Assembly: GCF_000753735.1 (NCBI RefSeq)
Contig: NZ_JPIN01000012.1
Span: 1-64,000 of the forward strand
DNA: 64,000 nt
Direction of reading: 5' to 3'
Source: Pseudidiomarina atlantica
Lineage (GTDB): Bacteria; Pseudomonadota; Gammaproteobacteria; Enterobacterales; Alteromonadaceae
Of the stretch, positions 17,232 through 28,514 are shown one piece after another (position 1 is the stretch's first letter; the number at the start of each line of letters is the position of its first letter). The position numbers and the translations under genes were made by a program. The notes beneath the pieces were generated by a model, which was not told the origin of the DNA, made no database searches, and saw nothing but the letters and a program-made list of their open reading frames with translations.

Positions 17232-18632
17232 ATGAACTATTTAACCGCCACCGACATTGCGCGAGCGATTGCTGCAAATGAATTCAGTTCTGCTGCTGTC
17301 ACCGAGCACTATTTACAGCGCATCGAGCAACACAACTCGCAGCTCAATGCGTATGTCGATGTCTATCGCAAGCAAGCCATGGCACAAGCGCAGCAACGTG
17401 ACCACGACAGCGGCGCCCGCGGTCCGTTGCATGGCGTGCCGGTGTCGATTAAAGAATGTTATTTGTACGAAGGCACCCCGACCACACTCAATTATCCGCC
17501 GTTAAAGAACTATGTCGGCAAGCAAACATCGCCGTTGGTGCAGCGCCTCATTGACGCCGGTGCGGTGATTCTGGGCAAAACCAATGTGCCGCAACTATTG
17601 GCGGACAGCCAAACCTTCGGTCCGCTCTACCCAACTGCCAACAATCCGTTTGATTTGAGTCGCACGCCCGGCGGCAGTACCGGTGGTGGTGCAGCGGCAC
17701 TCGCCGCAGACTTATGCGCGCTAGAACTTGGTAGTGATATTGGCGGCTCGATCCGTAATCCATCAGCGTATTGTGGTCTCTTTGGTCTAAAACCTACCGA
17801 GAATGGCCACAGCCACGATGGTCATGTGCCGCCCCTGCCTGAGCAAGAGCTTGGCTTTAGTGTGATGAATTGCACAGGCCCGTTGGCGCGCAGCCCAGAA
17901 GATCTCGAACTCGCCTTCCGCGTTCTGTATCCCGAGCAGCAACTGCAACTCGAAAGTAAGCCGCTCAGCGGCTATACCTTTGGTTACTTTGATACCTTTC
18001 ATGGCCTAGAGGCTGGACAGTCGGTGCAGTCAGGTCTTGGCAAGCTCAAACGCTTGTTGGAAGCCCAAGGTGCGACGCTGAAACCCATCACCATTGACGC
18101 GCAGCTGGCGAAAAGAGTGATGGAACTATGGGCCGAATTCTTTGGTTTTTCGATTGCGCAGAATTTACCCTGGCTGATTCGTAAGATCTTTTACTTTAAA
18201 TTCCGTCCCGCCCTGAAAGACAGCTCGCTCGATTTAATTCCTGCTTTGCAGCGCGGTTTGAGTCTTGATTTTATGCACTTTAGCCGCGCCTTACATTACC
18301 GCCGTGAAGTCATCGACGAGCTCAAGCATTGCTTTGCCGATTGTGATGCGGTGCTCAGCCCAACCGCGCTAGGTCCAGCATTTACACATAATCACAAGCA
18401 TCGGCGCATTGCGCTCGATGGCGAGCAAATTCCTTACATGGATTACTGCTTCCCATTTGTGGCGTTGTTTAACCTTAGCGGACAGCCCGTGCTAACCGTG
18501 CCAACGGGTTGCGATTCCGATGGTTTACCGATTGGCATCTCCATAAGCGCGCCGCACCATCATGAAGGCCGACTGTTCAACATAGGAAAACTGCTGGCAC
18601 AAAGCGGCTTGCAGTTCAGCCCACCCGAATAA
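17232..18632 (+). CDS. amidase-signature family hydrolase
   Basis: This 466-residue serine amidase has a complete Ser-cisSer-Lys triad, read as Lys74 (VSIKECY), Ser149 (PGGSTGGGAAA) and Ser173 (SDIGGSIRNP). The wording around the triad, including PSAYCGLFGLKPT, is closer to fatty-acid-amide-hydrolase-like members than to GatA. There is no gatB/gatC neighbour, so a role in tRNA amidation is unlikely. The protein has no signal peptide and hydrolyses an unknown carboxamide. A GAGGGG ribosome site precedes the ATG. The downstream ParDE-like pair is convergent. Confidence 0.88.
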   Translation: MNYLTATDIARAIAANEFSSAAVTEHYLQRIEQHNSQLNAYVDVYRKQAMAQAQQRDHDSGARGPLHGVPVSIKECYLYEGTPTTLNYPPLKNYVGKQTSPLVQRLIDAGAVILGKTNVPQLLADSQTFGPLYPTANNPFDLSRTPGGSTGGGAAALAADLCALELGSDIGGSIRNPSAYCGLFGLKPTENGHSHDGHVPPLPEQELGFSVMNCTGPLARSPEDLELAFRVLYPEQQLQLESKPLSGYTFGYFDTFHGLEAGQSVQSGLGKLKRLLEAQGATLKPITIDAQLAKRVMELWAEFFGFSIAQNLPWLIRKIFYFKFRPALKDSSLDLIPALQRGLSLDFMHFSRALHYRREVIDELKHCFADCDAVLSPTALGPAFTHNHKHRRIALDGEQIPYMDYCFPFVALFNLSGQPVLTVPTGCDSDGLPIGISISAPHHHEGRLFNIGKLLAQSGLQFSPPE

Positions 18633-18644
18633 AGTAACGAGTAA

Positions 18645-18929
18645 CTAACGCTGTTCTAAGGTGTGCCAGATCCGCAAAACGATGATCACCTCAACGTGGA
18701 TTGAATAGCGGACACAATAGCGCCCAAAGATCATGTCGCGCACGGTTCTGGGATCAGGTGCTTGAGGCACAGCAATACCGAGTTCGGGAAAGTGTTGCAG
18801 TAGCTTTAATCTCTCGATTAAGCTGGCAGCAATGCGTTTGGCAGCCTGAGGATCATGCTCAGCAATGAATGCACGAAGGCGTTGTAAATCAGCGATGGCT
18901 TCGTCCGTGTAAACCAGCTTTTTGCTCAC
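18645..18929 (-). CDS. RelE/ParE-family toxin
   Basis: This basic 94-residue protein has the ParE-type sequence layout. A first helical pair carries LVYTDEAIADLQRLRAFIAE, then comes a central AAKRIAASLIERLKLLQHFPELG and a C-terminal strand region (FGRYCVRYSIHVEVIIVLRI) with conserved Arg and aromatic residues. ParE toxins poison DNA gyrase and RelE relatives cleave mRNA; by sequence this is on the ParE side. It starts at a GTG that overlaps the antitoxin stop as GTGA, the usual antitoxin-first order. Confidence in the family is high; the target is inferred. Confidence 0.87.
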   Translation of the reverse strand: MSKKLVYTDEAIADLQRLRAFIAEHDPQAAKRIAASLIERLKLLQHFPELGIAVPQAPDPRTVRDMIFGRYCVRYSIHVEVIIVLRIWHTLEQR

Positions 18930-19192
18930 TTTTTCGGTCCTTGCTGCTCAGCTTCGGTTCCCCATTGTGCAAGCCATTCATGCACACTATCTGCATCTAC
19001 CACTCGACCTTGCGTAGCTGATTCCATCGCTTGTAAGGTCTCTTGCCAACGTTGCTGCTCAAGTTGTTGTTTGGCAAGGTACTCGACCAAGGCCTCTTTG
19101 ATAACCCAACCTTTGCTACGATTGAGTTTAGTCGCAATGCTATCGAGCTCTTGTTCAACGTCATCTTGTAAACGAACAGTTGTAATTCCCAT
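18926..19192 (-). CDS. ribbon-helix-helix antitoxin (CopG/ParD-like)
   Basis: This 88-residue protein starts with a ribbon-helix-helix fold: TTVRLQDDVEQELDSIATKL for the beta strand and first helix, then NRSKGWVIKEALVEYLAKQ. Antitoxins of this type neutralise ParE and repress their own promoter as dimers. The acidic C-terminal part would wrap the toxin. It is the first gene of the pair, with the stop overlapping the toxin GTG by four bases. Confidence 0.87.
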   Translation of the reverse strand: MGITTVRLQDDVEQELDSIATKLNRSKGWVIKEALVEYLAKQQLEQQRWQETLQAMESATQGRVVDADSVHEWLAQWGTEAEQQGPKK

Positions 19193-19223
19193 AGACCCTC
19201 CGAATAATTACAGCGTAATACAT

Positions 19224-19239
19224 TGTAGTCGACGCTACA
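19224..19239. promoter_or_regulatory. candidate ParD-like operator
   Basis: An inverted repeat TGTAG-6nt-CTACA lies 32-47 bases upstream of the antitoxin start. Ribbon-helix-helix antitoxins bind short palindromes in this position, so it is a plausible autoregulatory site. It also lies upstream of ilvE on the other strand. Confidence 0.4.
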
Positions 19240-19324
19240 GGGTTCAGCCAGTCCGAAAGTTTTGCGCGACCTGTTGAGGATCGGTAAACTCAAGTTATCT
19301 TTTCACCAAAACGAGCAGAGAAGT

Positions 19325-20323
19325 ATGGCCGCCTTTGGAACCCAATTCATGCCGCAAATGGCGTTAAGCCAATTTGATGGGCGCAAGTGGAGCGCACCAG
19401 CGATGGTGAGTTCTGACCACATCAGTTTGCACCCTGGTGCGCACGTATTGCACTACGCCAGTACTTGCTTTGAGGGGCTCAAAGCCTTTCGGCACGACGA
19501 CGGCTCAGTGCATGTATTTCGTATGGACGCCAATATTGCGCGTTTGCAGCAAAGTACCGAACTGTTGGCACTCCCGGCATTCGAAGCGGACATGCTCGAG
19601 CAAATGATTCTGCAAGCATTAGCAGCTTTCAGCAGCGAGGTGCCGGAGCCGCCTGGAGCAATGTATATTCGCCCCACTCATATTGGCACCGAAGAAACCA
19701 TTGGTAAGGCGGCTGCACCAAGCGCAACCTCGATGTTGTACGTATTGCTGTCTCCCGTAGGCGACTACTTCAGCGGTGGATTAAAGCCGTTGCGCTTGTT
19801 GTTGGAAGAGAACGGTTCGCGCTGTGCCGCCCACATGGGTATGGTCAAAAGCGGTGGCAACTACGCTAGTGCCTTGCAACCGATCATGCGGGCACGGGCG
19901 AGTGTGAAAGCTGACCAAGTGTTGTTCTGTCCGAATGGCGATGTGCAAGAAACGGGCGCCGCCAACTTTATGCTCATTGACGACAACGAAATCATCACCA
20001 AAGCGCTCGACAGCTCGTTTTTACACGGTATCACTCGGGACTCTATTTTGACCTTGGCGCGCGATGCCGGCATGAAAGTGAGCGAACGCGAACTCAGTGT
20101 TGATGAACTGGTTGAACGCGCCACTAAACCGCACGCCGAAGCGGCACTGTCCGGCACCGCCGCAGTGTTGACGCCAGTTGGCACACTGATCCGCGATGGC
20201 CAAGAATACCAAGTGGGCAACGGCGAGTTTGGTCCAGTTACCCAGCAGCTACGCGCAGCCTTGAATGCGGTGCAGTGGGGACAGAGCGAAGACCGGCACG
20301 GTTGGCTTAAGCGGGTTTGCTAG
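19325..20323 (+). CDS. ilvE: branched-chain amino acid aminotransferase
   Basis: This is a fold-type IV PLP aminotransferase that interconverts valine, leucine and isoleucine with their 2-oxo acids. The PLP lysine is Lys175 in [11 protein letters not shown]; other class motifs are [25 protein letters not shown] and [14 protein letters not shown]. The spelling and length (332 residues) are typical of the type II bacterial BCAT group. I take the ATG at 19325 behind a GAGAAG ribosome site; the open frame upstream reads into unrelated sequence. It is convergent with yaiI, with a 4-base overlap. Confidence 0.92.
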   Translation: MAAFGTQFMPQMALSQFDGRKWSAPAMVSSDHISLHPGAHVLHYASTCFEGLKAFRHDDGSVHVFRMDANIARLQQSTELLALPAFEADMLEQMILQALAAFSSEVPEPPGAMYIRPTHIGTEETIGKAAAPSATSMLYVLLSPVGDYFSGGLKPLRLLLEENGSRCAAHMGMVKSGGNYASALQPIMRARASVKADQVLFCPNGDVQETGAANFMLIDDNEIITKALDSSFLHGITRDSILTLARDAGMKVSERELSVDELVERATKPHAEAALSGTAAVLTPVGTLIRDGQEYQVGNGEFGPVTQQLRAALNAVQWGQSEDRHGWLKRVC

Positions 20324-20778
20324 CGCTTTTGCGCTTTCTGTTGCGCTAAGTAACGATCAAGCTGATTCGCAAATTGCATGCGATCGCGGGCATTAAGCGG
20401 CGGCGGTCCGCCGCTTTGCACACCACTCGCACGCATGGTATCCATAAAATCGCGCACGTTCAGACGGGCGCCGACGTTCTCTTTGGTCAGTAACTCACCG
20501 CGCGGACTGAGTGCCGTTGCTCCTTTGGCAATCACTTCGGCGGCCAGCGGAATATCGCTGGTGATGACTAAGTCTCCGGCTTCACTCAAACGTACTATCT
20601 CGTTGTCGGCAACATCGAAGCCAGCCTGCACTTGCACGCTGCGGATCCACGGCGATGGCGGCGTGCGTAGCGATTGATTCGCGACGAGGACCAAGGCTGT
20701 TTTAGTGCGCTCCGCAGCGCGATACAGAATGTCTTTGATTACCGTCGGACAAGCGTCCGCATCTACCCAAATGGTCAT
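20320..20778 (-). CDS. yaiI: YaiI/YqxD-family PIN-like protein (UPF0178)
   Basis: This 152-residue protein of the YaiI/YqxD family begins [10 protein letters not shown], the acidic start that defines the group. It continues with [21 protein letters not shown] and the C-terminal [20 protein letters not shown]. The family has a PIN-like nuclease fold by its acidic residues, but its function is not established. The ATG at 20778 overlaps the stop of the threonine aldolase gene as ATGA, so the two are probably translated together. Confidence 0.92.
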   Translation of the reverse strand: MTIWVDADACPTVIKDILYRAAERTKTALVLVANQSLRTPPSPWIRSVQVQAGFDVADNEIVRLSEAGDLVITSDIPLAAEVIAKGATALSPRGELLTKENVGARLNVRDFMDTMRASGVQSGGPPPLNARDRMQFANQLDRYLAQQKAQKR

Positions 20779-21875
20779 TGATCGAGTCTCTCTAGGCACG
20801 CACGAAGATGCTGCTGCCAAAATGTCGGCGGTTGCTGCAGCGCATTGCGCCCGAGTGGAATTTCACACACACAGCGCCCCTGTTGCACCGCACGGGGTAA
20901 TGGCAATACCAGTACCCCGTGCTCTTCGGCATAGTTGGTGACAGCACGAATCAGCGCTTCACGCTCGGCATTAATATGCAAATGAAACATGGTGGCCTGC
21001 GGCTCCTCAGGATTCACCTGCACACCCGGCAGCTCGTTGAGCAAGGGCGCTAATTCACGCGTATACACAGCAACCTGTGGCAACAAGACGAGATTATCCT
21101 CGAGCCCCTGTTCAGCCGCCAAAATATAAGGATACATCGAAATCAGATTACCGCCGGCTCTACGTGACCAGACGCGCGCCTGTGCGACAAATTCTGTCGC
21201 ACCAACCAATACAGCACCGGCTATGCCGCCGAGATCTTTATACAGGCTCACGTAAACCGAATCAGCAAGCGCACAAATATCAGCAAAACTGCGGCCATAG
21301 TAGTTTTCACATTGCCACAAACGCGCGCCATCGATATGCACTGCAATGCCATGCTCACGCGCCCATGCAACTTGCTGTTGCAGCGCTTCCCAACTTGGCA
21401 ATTGGCCGCCAATTTCGCGCATCGGTAGCTCAAGTACCAATGCAGCGCAGGATTTTGGCTGCGCAACGGCTTGCAAGTCCGCCAGCTGCAACACTTGTTC
21501 GGCAGCACCGACCACCTCACCGCTAAGGCCCCACAACTTTTGATAGCCATCTTGCTCGTGCAGAACCAAATGGGAAGTGGGATGCAACAGTACGCGATTG
21601 CGACCCGATGCTTCAGCATGAATGCGCAGGGCCATGGGCTGCGCCAGCGTGCCACTTGGCAAAAATAGGGCCGCGGGCTTGCCAAGTAGCTTGGCAAGCC
21701 GCTGCTCAAACTGTTCGATAATTGCACCCTGCCCGTAAACATCAGGGCTCTCATAACGCTCGGCCCGCTCTGCGCACACACGCAACATGGCTGCCATCGA
21801 TAATGTGGGATGACGCAGCAACGAATGCTGAGCTGCTGCCGCAGCTTGCTGATAAGCTTGGGTTAAATCATTCAT
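20775..21875 (-). CDS. threonine aldolase family PLP enzyme
   Basis: A fold-type I PLP enzyme of the threonine aldolase/beta-eliminating lyase family, about 366 residues. Visible motifs include [15 protein letters not shown] near the N-terminus, HIDGARLWQ with the cofactor-binding Asp, and [14 protein letters not shown] with the PLP lysine. Low-specificity threonine aldolases split threonine into glycine and acetaldehyde; the substrate here is not certain. The start chosen is the ATG at 21875, overlapping the RND pump stop by eight bases. It lies in a row of overlapping genes: adaptor, pump, aldolase, yaiI. Confidence 0.85.
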   Translation of the reverse strand: MNDLTQAYQQAAAAAQHSLLRHPTLSMAAMLRVCAERAERYESPDVYGQGAIIEQFEQRLAKLLGKPAALFLPSGTLAQPMALRIHAEASGRNRVLLHPTSHLVLHEQDGYQKLWGLSGEVVGAAEQVLQLADLQAVAQPKSCAALVLELPMREIGGQLPSWEALQQQVAWAREHGIAVHIDGARLWQCENYYGRSFADICALADSVYVSLYKDLGGIAGAVLVGATEFVAQARVWSRRAGGNLISMYPYILAAEQGLEDNLVLLPQVAVYTRELAPLLNELPGVQVNPEEPQATMFHLHINAEREALIRAVTNYAEEHGVLVLPLPRAVQQGRCVCEIPLGRNALQQPPTFWQQHLRACLERLDQ

Positions 21876-24800
21876 TTTCGACGCGATACCATAGCGCATA
21901 TAAGGCTGGCACAAAGAGTAACGTGATCACTGTGCCAACACCAACACCACCGATCAAGACATACGCCAAAGGTCCCCAGAAACTGTCTTGGGTCAAAGGC
22001 ACGAATGCTAACATCGCTGCTAAGGCGGTCAGCACCACTGGCCGCGCCCGTTGCACCGCAGCTTCCACAATGGCAGTAAAGGTTTGCATGCCGTCAGCCA
22101 AGTTGTCAGACACTTGCTGCGTCAAAATTAAGGTATTACGCATCAAAATACCGGCAAGGCCGGTCAAGCCAAGCAAGGCGACGAAGCCAAACGGCTGATT
22201 AAACAACAACAGCGCCAGCACCGCCCCGATCAGGCCCAGCGGTGCCGTCGCAAACACCATAAAGGTGCCGCTGAACGAACGCATTTGGAGCATGATAAAG
22301 ATCAGCATGAAGGCCACCATAATCGGCTGCAGTTTTTGCAGCGAGCCTTCACCTTTATTCGACTGTTCAACTGAACCGCCGATTTGCATCGTATAACCAA
22401 GCGGCAGGTTCGTGCGTATCGACTCAAGTTGCTGCCATAGCTCGCTGGTTAAAGTGTTCGGCTGTGCTCCACGAATATCGGCCAACACATTGATATAATT
22501 TTCGCGATTATAACGCCGGATCACAGGTTCTTCCTGCGCCACTTCAAGCGCACCTAATTGGCGCAGCGGAATACGATCACCTTGCGCATTGAGCACCTCT
22601 AAGCTGGCAAAACGCTCGGGATCGATCGCCGCACCGCCCTCCCGCCCACGCACATGCACGGCGACCTGGCGGATATCCTCATAGAGCTCGGTAATAGGCT
22701 TACCCTCAACCAATAGCTGCAACTGCTCGGCTAAGCGGGTAGGCGTTAAACCATGCAACTGCAGCGCGTTAGCATCGAGATTCAGTCGATACACCGGAAT
22801 GCGTTCATCCCACTCCATGTGCGTATTATGAGTATTCGGATGCTGCGCCACTACCTCTCGCACCTGATGACCGATGACCCGTAATTGGTCTGGATCAGGG
22901 CCCAACACGCGAAACGTGATCGGCCAATTGACGGGTGGACCATACAGCAAGCGATACACTCTCACGCGGGCCTCACTATAGGCGCCCTGTTCGATTTGAT
23001 CTTGCAACAGTGCCATCAACGCATTGCGGCTTTGCTCATCAGCCGTCACCGCAACGATTTTAGCGAACGCAGGGTCCATCGGCTCTGGCGACGCACTAAT
23101 GAAGAATCGTGGCGGCCCCCCACCAACGTAGCTTGCTACTGAACGAATATTATCTTGTTGGTTAATGACCGCTTCCAACCGTTGCACTACAGCATCGGTC
23201 TGCTGAATCGAGGTTCCCTGCGGCATATAAACACTGACAATCACTTCGGTACGGTCGGAATTCGGGAAGAATTGCTTTTGTACCAAGGTTGCCATGCCGA
23301 CAATGCTCAAGACCAACAGAGCGATTGTCGCAACCACTACTGTTTTGCGGTTTTTGACGCAACGCTGGATCACTGCACGCAACTTTTGATACAGCTGCGA
23401 ATTGTAGGCCTCTTCGCCATCGCCATGCGCACCGCGTGAGGGTGGCTTATCGCCAATCAAGCGCACCCCTAAGTAAGGCACAAAAATAACTGCCACCAGC
23501 CACGAAACAATCAGTGCGATACCGGTCACCCAGAAAATATTCCCGGCGTATTCACCAACGCCAGACTTCGCAAAACCAATCGGGAAAAACCCAGCCACTG
23601 TGACCAAGGTACCAAATAGCATTGGCGCGGCAGTCACCGTCCATGCATGCGAAGCGGCTCGGGTACTATTCCAGCCCTGATGAATTTTAACCAGCATCAT
23701 TTCGACTGCAATAATAGCGTCGTCGACCAAAAGTCCTAACGCCAGTATCAACGCACCTAAGGTAATGCGATCGAGGTTAATACCCAGCAACAGCATCACC
23801 ATAAACGTGATACCTAAGGTCAGCGGTACCGCCAAACCCACAATGACGCCAGCGCGGAAGCCAATTGCTAGAATACTCACTAGCATGACCACCCCGACTG
23901 CGACTAAAAACTTAACCTGAAATAAGCCGACAGCCTTATTGATGGCATCACTTTGGTCCGTTAGAACCTCCAGCGAGATACCCAACGGCAATTGCTGCTG
24001 CTCCGCTTCGATAAAATGGCCAAGATTTTCGCCAAGCTCCTGACCGTTGTAACCTTTTTGCATGACGACACCAAGCAGCAAGGCGTCCTCACCGCGGGAG
24101 CGGATTAAGTAACGCGCGGGCTCTTCGTAGCCGCGGCGAATTGTGGCAATGTCGCCAAGACTTACGATGCCATTGGCAGTTGCGATGGGTAACTGTGCTA
24201 GCTGCTGTGGATCGTCAATCAAACTATCGACGCGAATATGCAGACGCGCACCCTGAGTTTCGATACGTCCGGCGGGTAGCAGCTGATTATGCTGCTGAAT
24301 CGCGTTGAAGATGGCTGTCGGCTCGATTCCGAGATTGAGCAAGCCAGCAGGATCAAATTCGACGTAAACGCGCTCTGCACGCTCACCTAGCAATAAGGCC
24401 TTGTGCACGCCAGCAACACGCTGCAAGCGATCACGAATCGCTTCTGCTTCGCGGGTTAATTCGCGCAACGGCAGCGCAGCGCCCTCGGCGTTCTCACCGG
24501 TGAGCGCAATTAGACTAAAGTAGACGTCGTTAAAGTCATCGATAACGATGGGGCCGACCACACCGGCGGGTAAATTGGGCCGTTCATCCAGCATGCGTTT
24601 GCGCACTTCGTAAAATAGCTCATTCACCTGTTCGGCTGGCGAATACTCATGAAATTCGACCAATATCGAGGCAAATCCCGGGCGAATCGTAGTGTCAATC
24701 CGATAGATGTATTCAACCTCTTGGATACGTTTTTCCAATCGGTCCACTACCTGATCCTGCAGCTGTTCAGCCGTTGCACCAGGCCAGTACGCTTGGACCG

Positions 24801-24945
24801 TCATGGCGCGCACGGTAAAGGCTGGATCTTCCGCGCGTCCCATCGACGTAAAAGCATAAATTCCAGCAATTACCGACAGCAGTAAGAAAAACAGGGTAAC
24901 AGAGCGTTGTTTGACGGCAAGCGCCGAAAGGTTAGGAAAACTCAT
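21868..24945 (-). CDS. RND-family efflux permease
   Basis: This is a 1025-residue inner-membrane proton antiporter of the resistance-nodulation-division family. It has a first helix at about residues 12-32, two large periplasmic loops, and twelve membrane helices. The helix corresponding to AcrB TM4 carries adjacent aspartates (LALGLLVDDAIIAVEMM), which relay protons. Motifs such as GRAEDPAFTVRAMTVQAYWPG and GPPRFFISASP place it among HAE1-like transporters, close to those working with a lipoprotein adaptor. Substrates cannot be read from sequence. The start overlaps the adaptor stop by four bases. No outer-membrane channel gene is present nearby. Confidence 0.92.
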   Translation of the reverse strand: MSFPNLSALAVKQRSVTLFFLLLSVIAGIYAFTSMGRAEDPAFTVRAMTVQAYWPGATAEQLQDQVVDRLEKRIQEVEYIYRIDTTIRPGFASILVEFHEYSPAEQVNELFYEVRKRMLDERPNLPAGVVGPIVIDDFNDVYFSLIALTGENAEGAALPLRELTREAEAIRDRLQRVAGVHKALLLGERAERVYVEFDPAGLLNLGIEPTAIFNAIQQHNQLLPAGRIETQGARLHIRVDSLIDDPQQLAQLPIATANGIVSLGDIATIRRGYEEPARYLIRSRGEDALLLGVVMQKGYNGQELGENLGHFIEAEQQQLPLGISLEVLTDQSDAINKAVGLFQVKFLVAVGVVMLVSILAIGFRAGVIVGLAVPLTLGITFMVMLLLGINLDRITLGALILALGLLVDDAIIAVEMMLVKIHQGWNSTRAASHAWTVTAAPMLFGTLVTVAGFFPIGFAKSGVGEYAGNIFWVTGIALIVSWLVAVIFVPYLGVRLIGDKPPSRGAHGDGEEAYNSQLYQKLRAVIQRCVKNRKTVVVATIALLVLSIVGMATLVQKQFFPNSDRTEVIVSVYMPQGTSIQQTDAVVQRLEAVINQQDNIRSVASYVGGGPPRFFISASPEPMDPAFAKIVAVTADEQSRNALMALLQDQIEQGAYSEARVRVYRLLYGPPVNWPITFRVLGPDPDQLRVIGHQVREVVAQHPNTHNTHMEWDERIPVYRLNLDANALQLHGLTPTRLAEQLQLLVEGKPITELYEDIRQVAVHVRGREGGAAIDPERFASLEVLNAQGDRIPLRQLGALEVAQEEPVIRRYNRENYINVLADIRGAQPNTLTSELWQQLESIRTNLPLGYTMQIGGSVEQSNKGEGSLQKLQPIMVAFMLIFIMLQMRSFSGTFMVFATAPLGLIGAVLALLLFNQPFGFVALLGLTGLAGILMRNTLILTQQVSDNLADGMQTFTAIVEAAVQRARPVVLTALAAMLAFVPLTQDSFWGPLAYVLIGGVGVGTVITLLFVPALYALWYRVENE

Positions 24946-26018
24946 CGCTGCGCCTTCCGCACGGCAACGCCATTGGTCAGTTGGTGAGTGCCTGCCGCAA
25001 TGATTTCGTCATCAGCGTTGAGCGCTGCTGTGACATAGGCGTATTCGCCATCGACACGATTAACACGAACCGGAACCGGTGTTGCTTTGCCCTGCACAAA
25101 ACGCCATACCTGGCTGTCGCTGCAAACAATGGGGTCTGCCGATGAGCAGCGCATATCAACGGCCGATAATGGCACTACCCATGTTGCTTGCGCTGATTGT
25201 TTTAGGGCAACCTTCACGATACTACCTAATGGCAACGCCAGTGACTGCGACGCCTGATAACGGGCGCGTAAAGTTTTGCCTGATGCTGCCAAAGCGCCAG
25301 CGGTTTCGCGCAAACGTAAGGGTAGGCGTTGCTCTTCGAGCAATAGCTCAGCCGTTTGATACGCCGCAGGCTCCGCTAATGCAGTCGGGGGTAATAACAC
25401 TTCGACTTCTGTCGCTCCTGCATAAGCAAACATTGCAACGGCTTGACCTGCAGTCACAACTTGATCTTGTTCTGCACTAAATTCCAATAACACACCGTTT
25501 GCCGGCGCTACTAACTGTGTGTCATCAAGCGCTTCTTGCGCTAGCGCAACGTTCGCTTGCGCAGCGTCACGTTGACGTTCAGCCTGCGTCAACTGCAATC
25601 TAAGTTGGTCACGTTGTTGTTGACTTGCCAACTCGGCGGCAATCAATTCCTCCACGCGGCGCAGTTCCGCCCGCGCATTGCTGACCGCAGCATCTGCTGC
25701 AGCTAGCTCAGCTTGGGCGGCTTGTAGGCGTTGTTCAAACTCGTAAGTTTGCAAACGCATAATCGGCTGCCCCTGCTGTAAAAGTGCACCGGCATTCTGC
25801 GTGCGCTGCGCGATGCGTCCTCCCACTTCAAATGCCAATGGCATCTCCGTTTGTGCGCGCACGATGCCAGAAAGTGTTGTCTGCTGCCCAGCTGCAGCCT
25901 GCGGTGCAATGACGCGCACCGGCAGTTCGATAGATTTAGCATTTTGCGCTTGCTCTGCTTGGCTGCAACCCACCAAGAGAATCATGACACCCACCAACAA
26001 GCTATAACGACGCAACAT
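24942..26018 (-). CDS. RND efflux periplasmic adaptor lipoprotein
   Basis: This periplasmic adaptor of 358 residues links the RND pump to an outer-membrane channel. A lipoprotein signal ends at LVGC-S (Cys at about residue 18). A lipoyl-like half (PLAFEVGGRIAQR), an Ala/Gln-rich alpha-helical hairpin (about residues 90-145) and the second lipoyl half (ANGVLLEFSAEQDQVVTAGQ) follow, then beta-barrel and membrane-proximal domains. It is the first gene of the operon and divergent from katG across a 215-base spacer. No local regulator gene was found. Confidence 0.9.
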   Translation of the reverse strand: MLRRYSLLVGVMILLVGCSQAEQAQNAKSIELPVRVIAPQAAAGQQTTLSGIVRAQTEMPLAFEVGGRIAQRTQNAGALLQQGQPIMRLQTYEFEQRLQAAQAELAAADAAVSNARAELRRVEELIAAELASQQQRDQLRLQLTQAERQRDAAQANVALAQEALDDTQLVAPANGVLLEFSAEQDQVVTAGQAVAMFAYAGATEVEVLLPPTALAEPAAYQTAELLLEEQRLPLRLRETAGALAASGKTLRARYQASQSLALPLGSIVKVALKQSAQATWVVPLSAVDMRCSSADPIVCSDSQVWRFVQGKATPVPVRVNRVDGEYAYVTAALNADDEIIAAGTHQLTNGVAVRKAQR

Positions 26019-26125
26019 TTGAATTTCTCACCGTATTTTAGAATTAACTTAAGTATACATTTCTATGCAATGCAGCAAAGTGATTTAGCCAAGTTATTAC
26101 GAATTAGAACGTAAACTCGATCTTA

Positions 26126-26188
26126 CATCGAAAAAAACTATTAGGCTGGTCGCTTTATTAGCTTTTACTAAATCATCGAAAAAGACTA
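26126..26188. repeat. 15-base direct repeat in the katG upstream region
   Basis: CATCGAAAAAAACTA at 26126-26140 and CATCGAAAAAGACTA at 26174-26188 differ at one base and start 48 bases apart. They lie in the divergent promoter region between the RND adaptor and katG. They may be paired regulator sites; an OxyR-type site was not recognised. Confidence 0.45.
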
Positions 26189-26221
26189 TGGTTAGTCAGT
26201 AACGAAATCCGCGAAAGCTAA

Positions 26222-28393
<2,172 letters not shown>

Positions 28394-28400
28394 GCACCCC

Positions 28401-28438
28401 GCCCCATTCCCAACTCTCCTCGGGAATGGGGCATTTTT
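28401..28438 (+). terminator. rho-independent terminator of katG
   Basis: An 11-bp perfect stem (GCCCCATTCCC and GGGAATGGGGC) with a 10-base loop is followed by ATTTTT. It lies 8 bases after the katG stop codon. Confidence 0.9.
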
Positions 28439-28514
28439 ATCTCGCTCGAAGCTGTTGGTGAATTATCCACCGCTTGCTATAGTAAGCCCCGAAAACATCA
28501 TTATAAGCAATGGA

